64,000 nt of DNA from Ryuthela nishihirai (lineage: Eukaryota > Arthropoda > Arachnida > Araneae > Heptathelidae): NCBI GenBank assembly GCA_038380435.1, contig JAWZYU010000013.1, positions 12,723,901-12,787,900 on the forward strand. The letters run 5' to 3'. Position numbers and translations under genes: made by a program. How positions within the stretch are numbered: position 1 is the stretch's first letter; each line of letters opens with the position of its first letter. This document shows positions 11,069 to 23,410 of this stretch, piece by piece. A model generated the notes under the pieces. The model did no database searches. It worked only from the letters and a program-made list of their open reading frames with translations, and had not been told where the DNA came from.

Positions 11069-12689
11069 TCTTACGCAGCTAAAAGTGAAAACGAATCAAT
11101 CCTAATTTGAATAAGCGGTTTTACCAGCAACATATACATCTGATGCCACAAATTCATTCGGAAATGATGTTTTGGAATTGAGAAAAGGATTCTATTCAAG
11201 TGATTGAAAAGTAAATGAAACGAATGATTCCTGAATCTGCCAAGTGGCTTTTCTCTCTGAATGCCTTTGATGCTCGAAATGCTTCTTTTGTGATTTGCGA
11301 GCTTTCGCGCTCTGCTTCTCGTTTCTCAGAGATCCGAGTTTTCCATTCGTCTGCTTTTCTCTTTCCATTTCGGATTGAATTCATAATTATCATGAAAGTA
11401 TGATTCCTGTTTATAGGATTGTGTGATCTTAAAAAAATATATGTGTCTATATACGAAAGGCATTATTATGATGCAAAATGAAGAAATGGATCGTTAGTTT
11501 ACGTTGAGAGAAGAGGCGAGAAGGAATACCTAAACGGACTAGATGAATGAGTACTTGGTTTCTATTGGATTAGATCCTGGCTGGTTCCCATCTCTTCAGG
11601 CATCCAAGTGGGCCACTTCCTTGCGTCTGGTGAGCCATCGAAAGGCAACACTTGGAGCCCGAGATCTTTTGGGTTTTCCTACTCCACTTGTGTTGAGTTG
11701 CGCACCAATGTTCTTCAGGTTAACAGATAACGAATCAAACAACTTCAGCGAGACAAGTTCTCGAGGCCAACGTGTGCCGGTGCATGGGAATGATCTGCTC
11801 TCAGTGCTCTTAGCTGGCTGCCAGCAATCCCCATGAGCTGATCTTGGGCATCACCTCCGTAGCCATAGCTAGTTCACTCACGTTCTCCATTGTCTCTGCG
11901 TGCGGACCGCCCATTGATCCTCAAGCCGAGTCATCCGCTTCAAAGTGCCTCCCTCCCACGCGCATCCTCTTCGCCACCTCCGTTTCTGCATGCCCCTGAC
12001 CGCCAGTAAGCCCTCGGTAATTGCAACTTCCTCGTGCCCTCGCGCAGAATGGACATTCCGGGAAGTTCACGAGTGGATTCTAAGTCTGGCTTTGCAAGAC
12101 TCACGAGCTCGTCCCTCTTCATTCGGCCCCATCAATTTGGGAGAAGTGGGATGGAGAGAATGTCGTCATGACTATTGAAAGCATCATTCCCACGTGGCTG
12201 TTCACATCTAGAACATCTTTTTCAGCAGGGATGTAAAGACAGGCACGGGTGATGCTCGTGGATATTGCGGATAAAGATAGATAATCGACGATGAAGCAAG
12301 AAAGCCTTTCAGAGATGGCATTTTTCAACAACCATGATTAATATAAAATTTATACCAGAATAATAAAAAAATAGTCTTAATCTCATAAGCGGCAGAAAAC
12401 GTTGTTTGCAGCAGAGGCGAAGATCTAATCCAATTTTTTCTGCTTTTTAATCGTTACTTCGCCAAGCGTCAACTAATGAGATTTTCTTAAACGAAACAAA
12501 AACAGCAACACACAGATCCTTTTCGTTGTTGGAGGATTATCGAGAGAGATGAAAACAGAGAGAAAAAAATATTAGCAGAAGTATTCGAACCTTGAAAGCA
12601 TTAATGGCAGAAAAATAGCCACGTAACAATAATAATGACGAATAGAAGATATAAGATACGAACGGAAATAATTATTTGTACTCTTATTA
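11069..12689. other. non-coding stretch
   Basis: Open frames of 60-97 codons occur (11543-11836 plus is the longest) but show no family motif. No repeat or RNA gene was recognised. Confidence 0.45.
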
Positions 12690-12972
12690 TTCGGGGTGAC
12701 TCAAATGAATAGAAATCACGTTGCTACGGGTGGGAATCGAACCTGGGAGCTGCAGATTACGCGCCAGGTTCAAAATCTGTAGCTCCCAGGTTCGATTCCC
12801 ACCTGCAGCAACGTTGAGATTTATCTCCGCTCTATTCGCTCGGTCAGAAAGGGAACACTTTGGGCTCGGAAAAGCCGCCGATCGGTCGGACGGGACGTAA
12901 AGCCGTGACCCTGTGTGCGGAAGAGACATACGCTCGACGCGTTAAAGAACACGACGGATGGCCTCGACGATT
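12690..12972 (+). mobile_element. SINE copy with an inverted-duplicated tRNA head, 3' truncated
   Basis: The box A half (GGGGTGACTCA) is at 12693, and the body (GTTGAGATTTATCTCCGC to GTTAAAGAACACGACGGATG) runs to about 12972, where the copy stops short of the usual 3' tail. Between box A and the anticodon arm lies an extra inverted copy of the head. 12720-12758 is the reverse complement of 12774-12812 at 36 of 39 positions, with a 15-nt loop. Box B is therefore present in both orientations (TCGAACC and GGTTCGATTCC). The copy is diverged from the young ones and has no evident target duplication. Confidence 0.88.
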
Positions 12973-13396
12973 ATTGCATAATTCTATTAATGTCGTAAAA
13001 TGAATGAACATTTTCAACTTTTATGTTCCTAGTTTGAATTTTAGAAACCAATTAGCACTAAAGACAAGTTTTTGTCCAACTAATATTGTAAAGACTTTTC
13101 CATGAGAAAATTTTAGGACTTAATTTATACTCCTGATAGTTGGATTTGTTTGCAACGATGAGAAAGATTTCTAAATGTCATTGTCTAGTTGATGTTTTTG
13201 TTCGTCTACATTTCATGTATTGCCTTTGGTAACGTTATTGGATAATCAAAAATATTATTGTATCATTATGAAATTGGATTCGATTAATGCACCACTTTTA
13301 TTTCTTTTTCTTCTCTATTTATTATTCGGTACGTCACATTTTGTGTTTGTCAAAGTGCACGTGTTTCTGAAAACTTACCGTTTCTATGTGTCTCTG
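12973..13396. other. AT-rich non-coding stretch
   Basis: Nothing beyond short chance frames was seen. Confidence 0.5.
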
Positions 13397-13398
13397 TA

Positions 13399-13596
13399 CA
13401 GTCGCTCAAAAAAAAGTATCCGATCACCGTGGTTGTTTATAGAATTCAGAAAAAAAACATCTGGCAACGATTTTTTTAGAAATTAGTGATCTGGCAACCT
13501 TCGTGTCACGTGACACGAAGGTTGCCAGATCACTAATTTCTAAAAAAAATCGTTCTCTAATCAACCATAGTGTTCGGATACTTTTTCGAGCGACTG
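13399..13596. mobile_element. palindromic miniature inverted-repeat element, Tc1/mariner-type ends
   Basis: The left end CAGTCGCTCAAAAAAAAGTA and the right end, which reads CAGTCGCTCGAAAAAGTATC on the other strand, are terminal inverted repeats. The left flank is TA and the right flank is TG, consistent with a TA target duplication in which one base has mutated. The centre is a perfect 78-bp palindrome (13471-13548) about the E-box-like core CACGTG, so the transcript or single strand would fold into one long hairpin. The element is 198 bp with no coding capacity, hence a MITE mobilised in trans. Assignment to Tc1/mariner (pogo/Tigger-like included) follows from the TA target and end sequence and is inference. 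Confidence 0.88.
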
Positions 13597-16500
13597 TGCA
13601 TGGCAATGAATGTAATTGGATCCTAGATCGGTTGCAGTGAATAATAAATGGATAGGTTATTCAGTGAAAGCGATGAGTCATTGCTTGAAATTTCGGAAAT
13701 TATATTTTGTTAGCCTTTTGTGTTGCGATGATGAAACCGATTCATTCCCTTTTGCGAAGACAGTTTTCAAAATATAGCGTTGAAACCAGACGAAGGGAAA
13801 AGTAATCGTCCCCAGTTTCTGTAGACTGAATGTTTTCCCTCTTATTGTGATTAGAAACAAAACGTCTGTGAAATGGAGTGCATGGCCCAGGTAGTTTCCT
13901 TTTCCCCAGCAAGAGGGCGCACATCGACGGCATTCCGTTTTAATAGTGTGCTTGGTGATGCAGCGAAGATTTCTTCCCGATAAGAATGTTGCAGCATCAG
14001 CAATGCAGTCCCCAGAGTAAGACCCCTCGCGAGAGAATCAATTCTCGCCCCGGATGGATTCGCTTCTCTGCACTCTCATTCACAATGAGGCAGAGATCAC
14101 TTCAAGGGGGAGACTGAACGTCTGCGGAGCTGAAACAATGCTTCAGATTCGTTTCCTGTAAGTTTAATTATATCTTACCCGGCTTTCACACATAAAAGTA
14201 AAGAATACAATTGGATCCGCAAAGCTATATAGATCTTCTGCAGGAATGGGAATAAATTCACTATACATATAACGTAAATCTCTCAGAACGTGCAAGGACT
14301 TAGAGCAAATTACGGTTAACTAAATTTCATCGGTGAATGTAATAAAATGCAGAAACTATTAGTGACTGATTAGCCACTAATGTTACTTTATTTCATTACA
14401 TTCTTTCTATTATATTTTATTTCATTTTGTATTTGTAATTATCTATCCGCTATTGAAGATTATACTATATTTCATTGGATAAAATGGAACACAAATTTTC
14501 AAAATAAAATATTAGGAAAACCATTTTGCTGCTTTGCTTATCTTATATTTTTCTGATTAATATTTTTTATTTATTAATTTTAATTTCAAATTTTTCTGCG
14601 GTTTGATCCCTTGCAATGTAATTGAAGTCCTTAATTTTTCCGTTGGAACTGTGGCAGTCGCTTAAAGGAAATCTCCATTTTGCATCGCTTCATGAAGAGG
14701 CAGTGAAATCTTTCGAAGAGCTCATCTGTCTTGAAAACTTCATTTTCCTCCCGCAAGTGCCAACATCACTGGCTTCAAACTTAAATAATGAAATTTAAAA
14801 TGATTAGAAAAATTCTACATATCGTGCATTCTAAAAATTGAAGTGATTTATGCATGAAACGAAAATTTATTATCTGGTTTTTTTTAACGATTGAAATTTC
14901 ATGATTTGAGTTTTTGTGTCATGGCATAACTGATCGCGACAGAAGCGAATAATTTTCCGTTTCAATATTCCTTACATTAAGAAAGTTTTTCATTCTGTGA
15001 CAATCCGTCATCCCCATCCCATCGACCAAATTTCCACTGAATCACCGTGCTAAAATGAAATCAACAAGTTCTGCTTCTCTTAAAGCATCTGCAGAGCAAC
15101 AGAAGTCTTCTATAAATAGAAGTGGACAACAGATAAACAGAAGGTGAAACAAAAAATAAATAATGAGGGAGAGGCGACGTTTTTGAGAATGGTTTGAAGT
15201 TAAGGGAACGATGAATTAAAATAAAAATTATTAAATCGCTGAAAGCGTGAAAGGGCTTGGAGCAAATCACCGTAACTAATATTCATCGTGATCTTTTTTT
15301 AAAATTTGTAACAGTGATGACAATACTTAACAGGAATTCTTTTTTTGGCATTTCCGCTCATTAGTTTCAGTATCTAGCAGAAGGATCCGAGGAAGTGTGT
15401 TTCATTTAAAGAAGGAGCCCAGCATCTCAACTGAAACCATTTCACATTATCCACTTCGACATGCCTCGCTTTCAGATTTCTTTTTCGCCGATGCCTCACC
15501 AGTTGCTGCGATAATGAGGAAAAAAAACCGGGAATGAACTGGAAACGAATTAGTTTTGTTTCGTGTTTGAATCGCGGATCCAACTCATTGTCATAGAAAC
15601 AGATTCCTTCCTTGCAAAAGACCTCTTCTCACGAGATTGAATCTTTCGCATTAAAGATAATAACCTTGAAGTACTATACACATTGTTGCTTTGCCATATT
15701 TAATTACTTGAAGTACTTTTCCAACAAAACTTGAAGGGGAAACAAAAAATGGCTAGGAATGAAACAGAATTATGCTTCCAAAACAGCAAAATATTAATAT
15801 TTCAAAAGAAATATCGTTTGGTTTTTAGTCGGAAAGAGAAAAAAATTTGATTCGTTTGCCCTTCAAGGGACATTTTTTTTTTCCTCTTCGTGAGGTACGA
15901 TCAATAGGAACGAAATTTTGGGCTATCGAAATATACAAAATATGCAAAGGTGAATCAAAAAGTAAGAATAATTGGTTCGTGCACATCCTTCGCATGAATA
16001 AACAAGAAACTGGACGTGAAAAACTGAAGGACGTACTTTCTGGCAATTCTTTGACGTAGTTTTTATGCAAATAATTAACCATGTTATCCATAGTGTCATT
16101 TTGACGCAAAATTCAAAATGATCCCACCCTTAAATTTCCGCACCAAACTAGAACAAAGTAGTGATAAATACTTCGTCTTGGTTCTGGATTTTTTTTGTAT
16201 TTGACAGGCGAATAAAGACTGATCAATAAAGGTTATTACGAGATCGTTGGAAATAAATTTGAACCGATGATGAGGATCAAGAGAAGAGGGTTGCCGAGTT
16301 AAAAAAAGCGCCATTCCCTCCCGAATGCGATGAAGAGAATGCGAACCGTCACCAAATAAGGTTTTTGAGCCATTGGTGGATCATCTCCTTCTAGTTGAGA
16401 CGGAACTTTCTTTCTGACTGGACACTCGAGCATTTTGGAAGAGGAGCAAGAAGCTTCGCTGATGATGAACACGTTATACAGATGGTGCACTAACTCCACA

Positions 16501-19500
16501 GGATGTTTGCAGATAAGGCATTTCAATGTTATAAAGCATGGGAGAATTTGCATTGGAAAAAGGAGGAGATTATGGTGAATTTTAATTGGGAGAGAAAGCT
16601 TTAACTGCCCTCTTTCATTTCAGAATTCCTCCTCCTCCTTTTTGCACCCCACTCGTATTTCGTGTGTTAGATCGACTTGAGATACGATTATCAGCAACTT
16701 CGTTTTGTGAAATCAGAACTCGAGAAAAAAAAGTGACAAAAATAAAAATGATGGATTTTACAAAACGATTCTCGGAAAAAAAACTTATTTTAACAAAATT
16801 TGAATACATTTCGCATCCCAAATATCTTTAATCGTGTCGTTCAGTCTTTCTAGGAAATACATTGCGCCAATAAGCAAGTTGCGAGAGGTCTGGGGGGGGG
16901 GGGGGGGTAAGCATCGAAAGAGAAGACATTTAGAGTTGATTGATTCAGTTTATAATAAGCCCATTTCTGATGAAAATGATTCTCATGAAATCAATAACGA
17001 AGCGACTCATCCGACAGATGATGGTGAAACAGATTTAAATCTGAACTCTTCCGGTGAAGTGTTTCGTTTTCGAAGTGATGATGGCGAACAAGAAATTCAT
17101 CGCAAGAGCATCAACTGTTGGATTAGATTTCGTGACCACACTTTCAACTTCTTCATGTCCTCTAATAGCATTCTTTTAAAATGAAGGCAGAGCGACTTCG
17201 AATAAACCTTTTGTATTCTTCATTTCGAATTGCTTTATATTTGAGATTTTATTTTTTTTCGATTCCCAAGCACGAGGCGAAAGGCCTGCGAGAATGAATT
17301 TCCTCGTGGAAAGTCGAAAATAAACCCGCCACGCTTTTAAGCTTCCCGCGAAGAGTTGTTGCTCCTCAAGTCTCGCGGGTTTGAAAGAAGTCTCATTGAG
17401 CAATTGAAAGCGGACGAATTGCTTCTAGGACGGAAAATCGACTTTCTCGCATTGGGTATCGGAAAGGAGAATCAGCAGCACATTAGCGATGCCTACTGAA
17501 ACGAAAAGTGAAAAAGAAACAAAAACCGGAGTTTGCAGTTACTTCCCCCATATTTCGTTCGTTGCGGTTCATTTCGCCATTCAGATAGAAATTTGGATGA
17601 ATTCGGAGCGACGGTTGCGATGCATTAAATCGAAGCAGGTTGTCGGGGGCTCGGAACGAAATATCGCTATAAGCTTGAAGGGAATAATTGCGATAGTAGT
17701 TACATTTCATAAGAGGACACCCAGCTCTTGAAGTCTCCATTTCTTTTCGTCATTTACGTTACCTGCTTTAAGAAATGATAGGTAACACTAAGATGGTGAC
17801 GTCATCTTGACGATGCTGTAAACCATGAAGCTGGAAAAAGCGAATAAAATAACTTTTGATTAGTTTTATAAATATATTATAAAATCCTCAATTTATTTCC
17901 AGAGATTAGGTGTATATATCGAAATGGAGAAGAGATTCCCGTCTCAAACTATAACAAAATAGCTTCAGAGGAGGATTCCAGTAATCCGTTTGGCACAACA
18001 GTATCCCAAGCAGAATCGCATCTCTCTCAATAGCATTGTATCTGAAGGCACGCAGCTTCGTAGAATAGGTGGAAAACTGACCGATCTATAATGTACACCA
18101 CCCTTTATTTATTTATTTTGTCTTTGCTAGATGCTTTAAGGAATTTCATTCGCTACTTTAAAAAGCTATCCAAAAGCGAAGTGAATGGTGATGATTTGTT
18201 GCTCTCATCCCACCAGGCAGCCCAATGCTTACTTTAAATAAGTTGACTCATAATTGATAACGGACGCATATTTGGAAATAACTCGACAAGAGAAACAGCT
18301 GAAAAATATCGATTACATCACACTTCGAAGGAAAATAAGTCGCTGTCAATCCTCATTTCGTTCCAAATAAAAACATATTTTAGCTTTAGAATTTATTTTT
18401 TGTACATTATAAATAGCTAGTCACAAAAATATGCAAAACATTTCTTGAAAGCAAAATTGTTTCTGAAATAAATCCAAGAAGACATTCGATTCAAGGGATT
18501 GAAAACGTTTGCACTTGTTTACTGAATGGAACAGGTCTCGAATCGCATTCGGGTTTCCAATTCCCATTGCCATGTAGCAAAACTGATTGGAATTCCGTGG
18601 ATAGTTTATTTACTGGGGATAGATTCATCTTTCTGATCGTTTTCTTTTCATTCTGATATGTGCTTGAATAGACGTTATCTCTTCTGAAATTTAAAATTAT
18701 CACCAACAGTTTGTGCCTTAATTATATTCATGGGCTTTCTGTAGCAAGAGTCGAATCTCGTGTTGGTGGATGATCTTCTCCTCAGAGCGTGGCACTGGAA
18801 AAGTATTTATCATTCATGATGGCCAATATTCAGAGCTGCCCTGAAAAAAAAAGAAATAAAAATATTTCCCGGCTGCTTTAATTGCAGCTGCTTGAGAAGC
18901 GAGCGCGTGAAAAATAAAGCTCTTAACGAGCAGATGTCTCTTGGCGAATGAATACTGAAGCCTAATCAAAAGAGATTAAAGGAGAGAAAACGTCGCAGTT
19001 AGCAAAGCCTCTGGGATACTCTTCAGGAAGAAAAAAGGAAATTTGATTTTTTCTCTCTCAGTTTGGATGACGTAAATTTCTCTTCAGCAAGACTCCTGCC
19101 AAGAGGAACGGTTCAGTTTCCTGAATACATTAAGCGGCTGAATCTCCTCAAGTCTAACGTGTTGTTGTGCTGTTTCATATTTTTGTTTAGCATTCCTGTT
19201 GCGTCCTCAGCAATGACCTGTAAAAGTTTTAGATAAATTTTATCGCTTTTCTGAAGGGAACAAAGCGGAATCTTTTTCTTTCAGTTCAGCATTCATTAGA
19301 GAGCGAAAACGCAAATGAGGAAAGTTTCGAATAAGAAAACCTTCGATGCTTTGAGAGGCGAATTTTTTCCTCTTTCTCTCGCATGGAAATGCCTTTAACG
19401 ATCCTAACAATCATATATATTTATGAAAAAGCTTATTTTTTCATTTCGCAATAAATATATGTAGAGCAAAATTTTTCATTGTTTTCAATTCAGTAGTTTC

Positions 19501-19726
19501 ACCGTAGGATGAAGGTCTTCAAGGAATTTAATTTCAATGTGAAGGCAAAGAGCTTTGAAAACCAAAGAAAATGTCCAAACGCCTTTCTGAACATTTTTTC
19601 TGCTCACTATATTCTAAAACAAAAAAAAAAAAGAATCTCGTGCAAAACATTTCGCTAACGATGGTTCAGTCAATAGTGTTCGCAGCTCGTGACCTGACAT
19701 CCCTATTGCGCCCCCCCCCCTCCTTA
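13597..19726. other. 6-kb AT-rich stretch without a recognised gene
   Basis: Only short chance frames. A pair of related segments of about 55 bp lies near 14285-14340 and 15238-15292 (both contain GAGCAAAT followed by CGT/GGTTAACTAA-like sequence then TTCATCG). A 16-base G run lies at 16892-16907. A palindromic TGACGTCA occurs near 17799. No RNA gene was seen. Confidence 0.45.
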
Positions 19727-19995
19727 GATATGATCTCCACTCATCCCCTTTCTTGCCTCGGTGAGAAAGGGAGGAGGGAATGGAATTTTAAAGGTTGTCG
19801 CGGTTCCGTGTGCAGGAGAGTCATGTCCAGTGGCACGTTAAAGAGCTCACTGAATGGCCTTGACGACGGCTTCCATCTGCCTCCTAAGGGTTGCCCAGTC
19901 GGATCCCTTTCTCTGCTATTCTTGGGATACGGATATTTAGTCCACTGGATGCAGAAAATAAAAGGTTGCTTAGAGGTAAAACCACCCAACTCGAG
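19727..19995 (+). mobile_element. diverged SINE copy lacking the tRNA head
   Basis: GATCTCCAC through GGCACGTTAAAGAGCTCACT to GCTTAGAGGTAAAACCACCC follows the SINE body from just after the tRNA-like part to the 3' tail. Many substitutions mark it as old. The head is absent, replaced by unrelated sequence with a C run at about 19711. Confidence 0.85.
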
Positions 19996-20888
19996 AAAGA
20001 AAATTAAAGAAATGCAAGACGTCTGCGCACTTCGGGCATAAATTTCTGGAATATTTGTTCTAGAACGTTGATTTTAGTTTAGTTATCAACTGAACAAGAG
20101 CAATATTTGAGAGAGAGAGAAAGAAATTAATGACGCCCCCCCCCCCTCCTGCCCTGCCAAGGGTAATAGGAAGATGAAGCAATACTGCCCGAAGGATCCT
20201 CGTGATTCAAAATCTCAACTAGCATTTTCCATAAACCAGTTTCGAGGTTTACGAAAGGAAGTCATTCATTTTGGAATTTAATGGATGTTAAAATTGATGA
20301 ATCCTTTGGCCTTTCAGTCGCTTCGAGTTGCCGAGGAGACTGCCTCTCTGTCAGGATGATCTCATTGCCTCGGGCACTCATTCTGGTTTGCATCATCTCT
20401 CTATAAAACGATGCCTGCTCATCCTTTTACGGGAAAGAGTGAGCTTCCGATGCAATGCAAGGCAAAAATTGTTTTGCTTAATCCGTTGCCTCTTCACTTC
20501 AGAGAGGTGTCGAACGTCTGACTGCTACATTTTAACTTTCGTCGATAATGAAAATTAAGAAAATGACGTTTCGAATAATTTTAATAATAATGATGGCATC
20601 TTATGCTAATTGAGCATTTTCAGTCTTCGTTTTGCAAAGGAGAATCTTCCGCGGGCATCATTAATTTCTAATCATCAGCGTGCAAAGATGATGAAAAGAT
20701 TCCCTCGTCATCCGAATGAAACATGAAGAATTCGTCTGATTTAGCATTTCTTAATTCTATTTAAGTTAGTCATGTGTTGTGTATCGCTGAACAATTTTTT
20801 AATGGGAAATGAGGTTGCAAATATCAACGTCGTTTGCTGTACATCGGAGAAAGAAGACATTCATTCGAATGGTGAATGACACGAAATC
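19996..20888. other. non-coding stretch
   Basis: A short GA-rich run at about 20110 and a C run at about 20136 are present. No gene was recognised. Confidence 0.5.
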
Positions 20889-21745
20889 GGAAAGAGCTGA
20901 AACTCAAGAGAAACAGTCGAAGAGCTGAAACTCAAGAGAAACAGTCGAAGAAAGAGCTGAAACTCAAGAGAAACAGTCGAAGAAAGAGCTGAAACTCAAG
21001 AGAAACAGTCGAAGAGCTGAAACTCAAGAGAAACAGTCGAAGAAAGAGCTGAAACTCAAGAGAAACAGTCGAAGAAAGAGCTGAAACTCAAGAGAAACAG
21101 TCGAAGAGCTGAAACTCAAGAGAAACAGTCGAAGAAAGAGCTGAAACTCAAGAGAAACAGTCGAAGAAAGAGCTGAAACTCAAGAGAAACAGTCGAAGAA
21201 AGAGCTGAAACTCAAGAGAAACAGTCGAAGAGCTGAAACTCAAGAGAAACAGTCGAAGAAAGAGCTGAAACTCAAGAGAAACAGTCGAAGAAAGAGCTGA
21301 AACTCAAGAGAAACAGTCGAAGAGCTGAAACTCAAGAGAAACAGTCGAAGAAAGAGCTGAAACTCAAGAGAAACAGTCGAAGAAAGAGCTGAAACTCAAG
21401 AGAAACAGTCGAAGAGCTGAAACTCAAGAGAAACAGTCGAAGAGCTGAAACTCAAGAGAAACAGTCGAAGAGCTGAAACTCAAGAGAAACAGTCGAAGAG
21501 CTGAAACTCAAGAGAAACAGTCGAAGAGCTGAAACTCAAGAGAAACAATCGAAGAGCTGAAACTCAAGAGAAACAGTCGAAGAGCTGAAACTCAAGAGAA
21601 ACAGTCGAAGAGCTGAAACTCAAGAGAAACAATCGAAGAGCTGAAACTCAAGAGAAACAGTCGAAGAGCTGAAACTCAAGAGAAACAGTCGAAGAGCTCA
21701 AGAGAAACAGTCGAAGAAAGAGCTGAAACTCAAAAGAAAAAGTCG
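20889..21745. repeat. minisatellite of alternating 28- and 32-bp units
   Basis: About 29 copies of AGCTGAAACTCAAGAGAAAC plus AGTCGAAG. Some junctions carry an extra GAAA, giving 32 bp instead of 28. In the left two thirds the order is mostly short-long-long repeated, a 92-bp higher-order unit. From about 21411 rightward all junctions are short until the array decays at 21695-21745. A few units read ACAATCG instead of ACAGTCG. Confidence 0.96.
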
Positions 21746-23261
21746 ACGAAAGAGAACTGCTGAAATTCAATTGATAATCGAAGGAAATTCTGTACTAGAG
21801 AAGAGGTTATTTTGGTCTTTTTTTTTTCTCTTTCAGTCTCTACGAATGTTTCGATGCGCACTTCCCTACAAAACATTTTTTCCTCATTTTTTTTCCATTC
21901 ACTAAAAGCTAATTGAATGCTCCGAACATGTCGGCTAAGCAGCTTTCAGTTCCTTCCGAAATTGTAATTATGGTTAATGAATATTTATAAAACACGGGCG
22001 GTGAATCGTATTTGCTGGAACAACCTTTCGAACGTCGTAAAATTAATAGACTTAAAACACGTGATTGCGAATTAAACATTTTATATTCTCGAGACTCCGA
22101 CGTCATTTTTGCTGGCGTTTGATAAGCGCGTGGAGTGAATAACCGGTTGCAAAGCCAGCTTCGGGAGAGAAAGAAAAACTGCGTTAAATGTGGCATGAGG
22201 AAATGGCAACATGCGTTGCACGAAAAGGGGGGGGGGACGCTGAAAGGAACGCTCGTTGACTGACGATATTGCTTCGATTTCGACACTACTCTAATGAGAC
22301 CTTTTTGCAAAGCTCTTAACACGGAAGAAATCTCGCTGTGGAAAAGGGGATCGTCTGGCAATAACTTTCGATGTTTCTTAGTTAGCTGTCAACTTCTGCT
22401 GTAAATTCTGTGAATAGAATTTGAAATGAGACTTGAATCATATCTATTATTATACGCAACTCATTTCGCTGCAATGGCTACACACAATACTTGAAGACAT
22501 TGCCACGAAACATGGGATAACAATAATGTAACAGCACCAAACACGGATCTAGGGGAAAAAAGGGGGGGGGGAGGACAAGTGATCGAAGCGAAAAGTGAAG
22601 GGGGTCGAGTGAAGTGAACCGGAACGCCGTTCTGGTGTACTTTTTTCCTACCGATTTAGTGATCTGCAACAAATTTCTTCAAAAAATACAAGTAATGTGT
22701 ATATATATATTTATGTTGAATATTCTTTTCTCCTCCGTTCCGGTTACTGATATTCTCAAAGGGGTTGACTCCTTTGCCCTCCCCCCACACAGCAGATTCG
22801 GCCCTGAACAGCATTATTGGACCTTTGGAAGAGGAACGCACATGACCCCCTCTTTAGTTTGGTTTGTGAAGTTACTATAAAGATGGATAAAAATAATATA
22901 TATTTTTATATAGTAACGCACATATTGTTTTCAAAACCAATCTTTTGAAAAGATCATCAGAAATGGATGGGTTGAAGAAAAGAGCATCTCTTGTCCTCTA
23001 AGGATCCGCGGTTGCCTACGGGAATCTGACGGGGCCTCGACAGAAATGGAAATGCCGCTGATTAAAACGTCGAAGTTATAATCGGCAAGAACCGAAGTGT
23101 GAACATCCGGGTTGTTGCCGAAGCACCCATTTGCTTAAAATTCTGCAATAATAGAGAGCAGTGGAGTTGGTTTAATTGCCATAAAAATTAAACGCTTCTC
23201 AAAACGTAAAATGACACGGCAAAAGAAAATAATATTTTCAGTTTAGGGCTTGTTTCTTGAA
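21746..23261. other. non-coding stretch
   Basis: G runs lie at 22227-22236 and about 22562. The 150-codon minus-strand frame at 21909-22361 has no recognisable domain. Nothing else is supported. Confidence 0.45.
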
Positions 23262-23410
23262 ACTAAAAAAAATAATAATTATTAAAAAAATACTTCTCGA
23301 GCAGCTGCTTGCCAGAGAGGTCTGGCAGGAGCCCCTCAGTTGAATACGACACAGAGAGGTTCTGTGAGGATGGCAGGACCTCAGCTGAAAGGCAACACAA
23401 ACATCCATAA
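23262..23410 (-). mobile_element. second SINE family, 3' part, minus strand
   Basis: Read on the minus strand, the segment has GCTGAGGTCCTGCCATCCT, then GGCTCCTG, then AAGCAGCTGCT, and ends in an AT-rich tail (GTATTTTTTTAATAATTATT). The same ordered blocks occur at 44940-45115 on the plus strand, where a box B precedes them. The 19-base block is identical in both. This is a family distinct from the main SINE. It is diverged, with no target duplication seen. Confidence 0.75.

Noticed and set aside
20889..21745. CRISPR-like array
   Set aside because: Repeats are directly adjacent with no unique spacers, and the sequence is eukaryotic.
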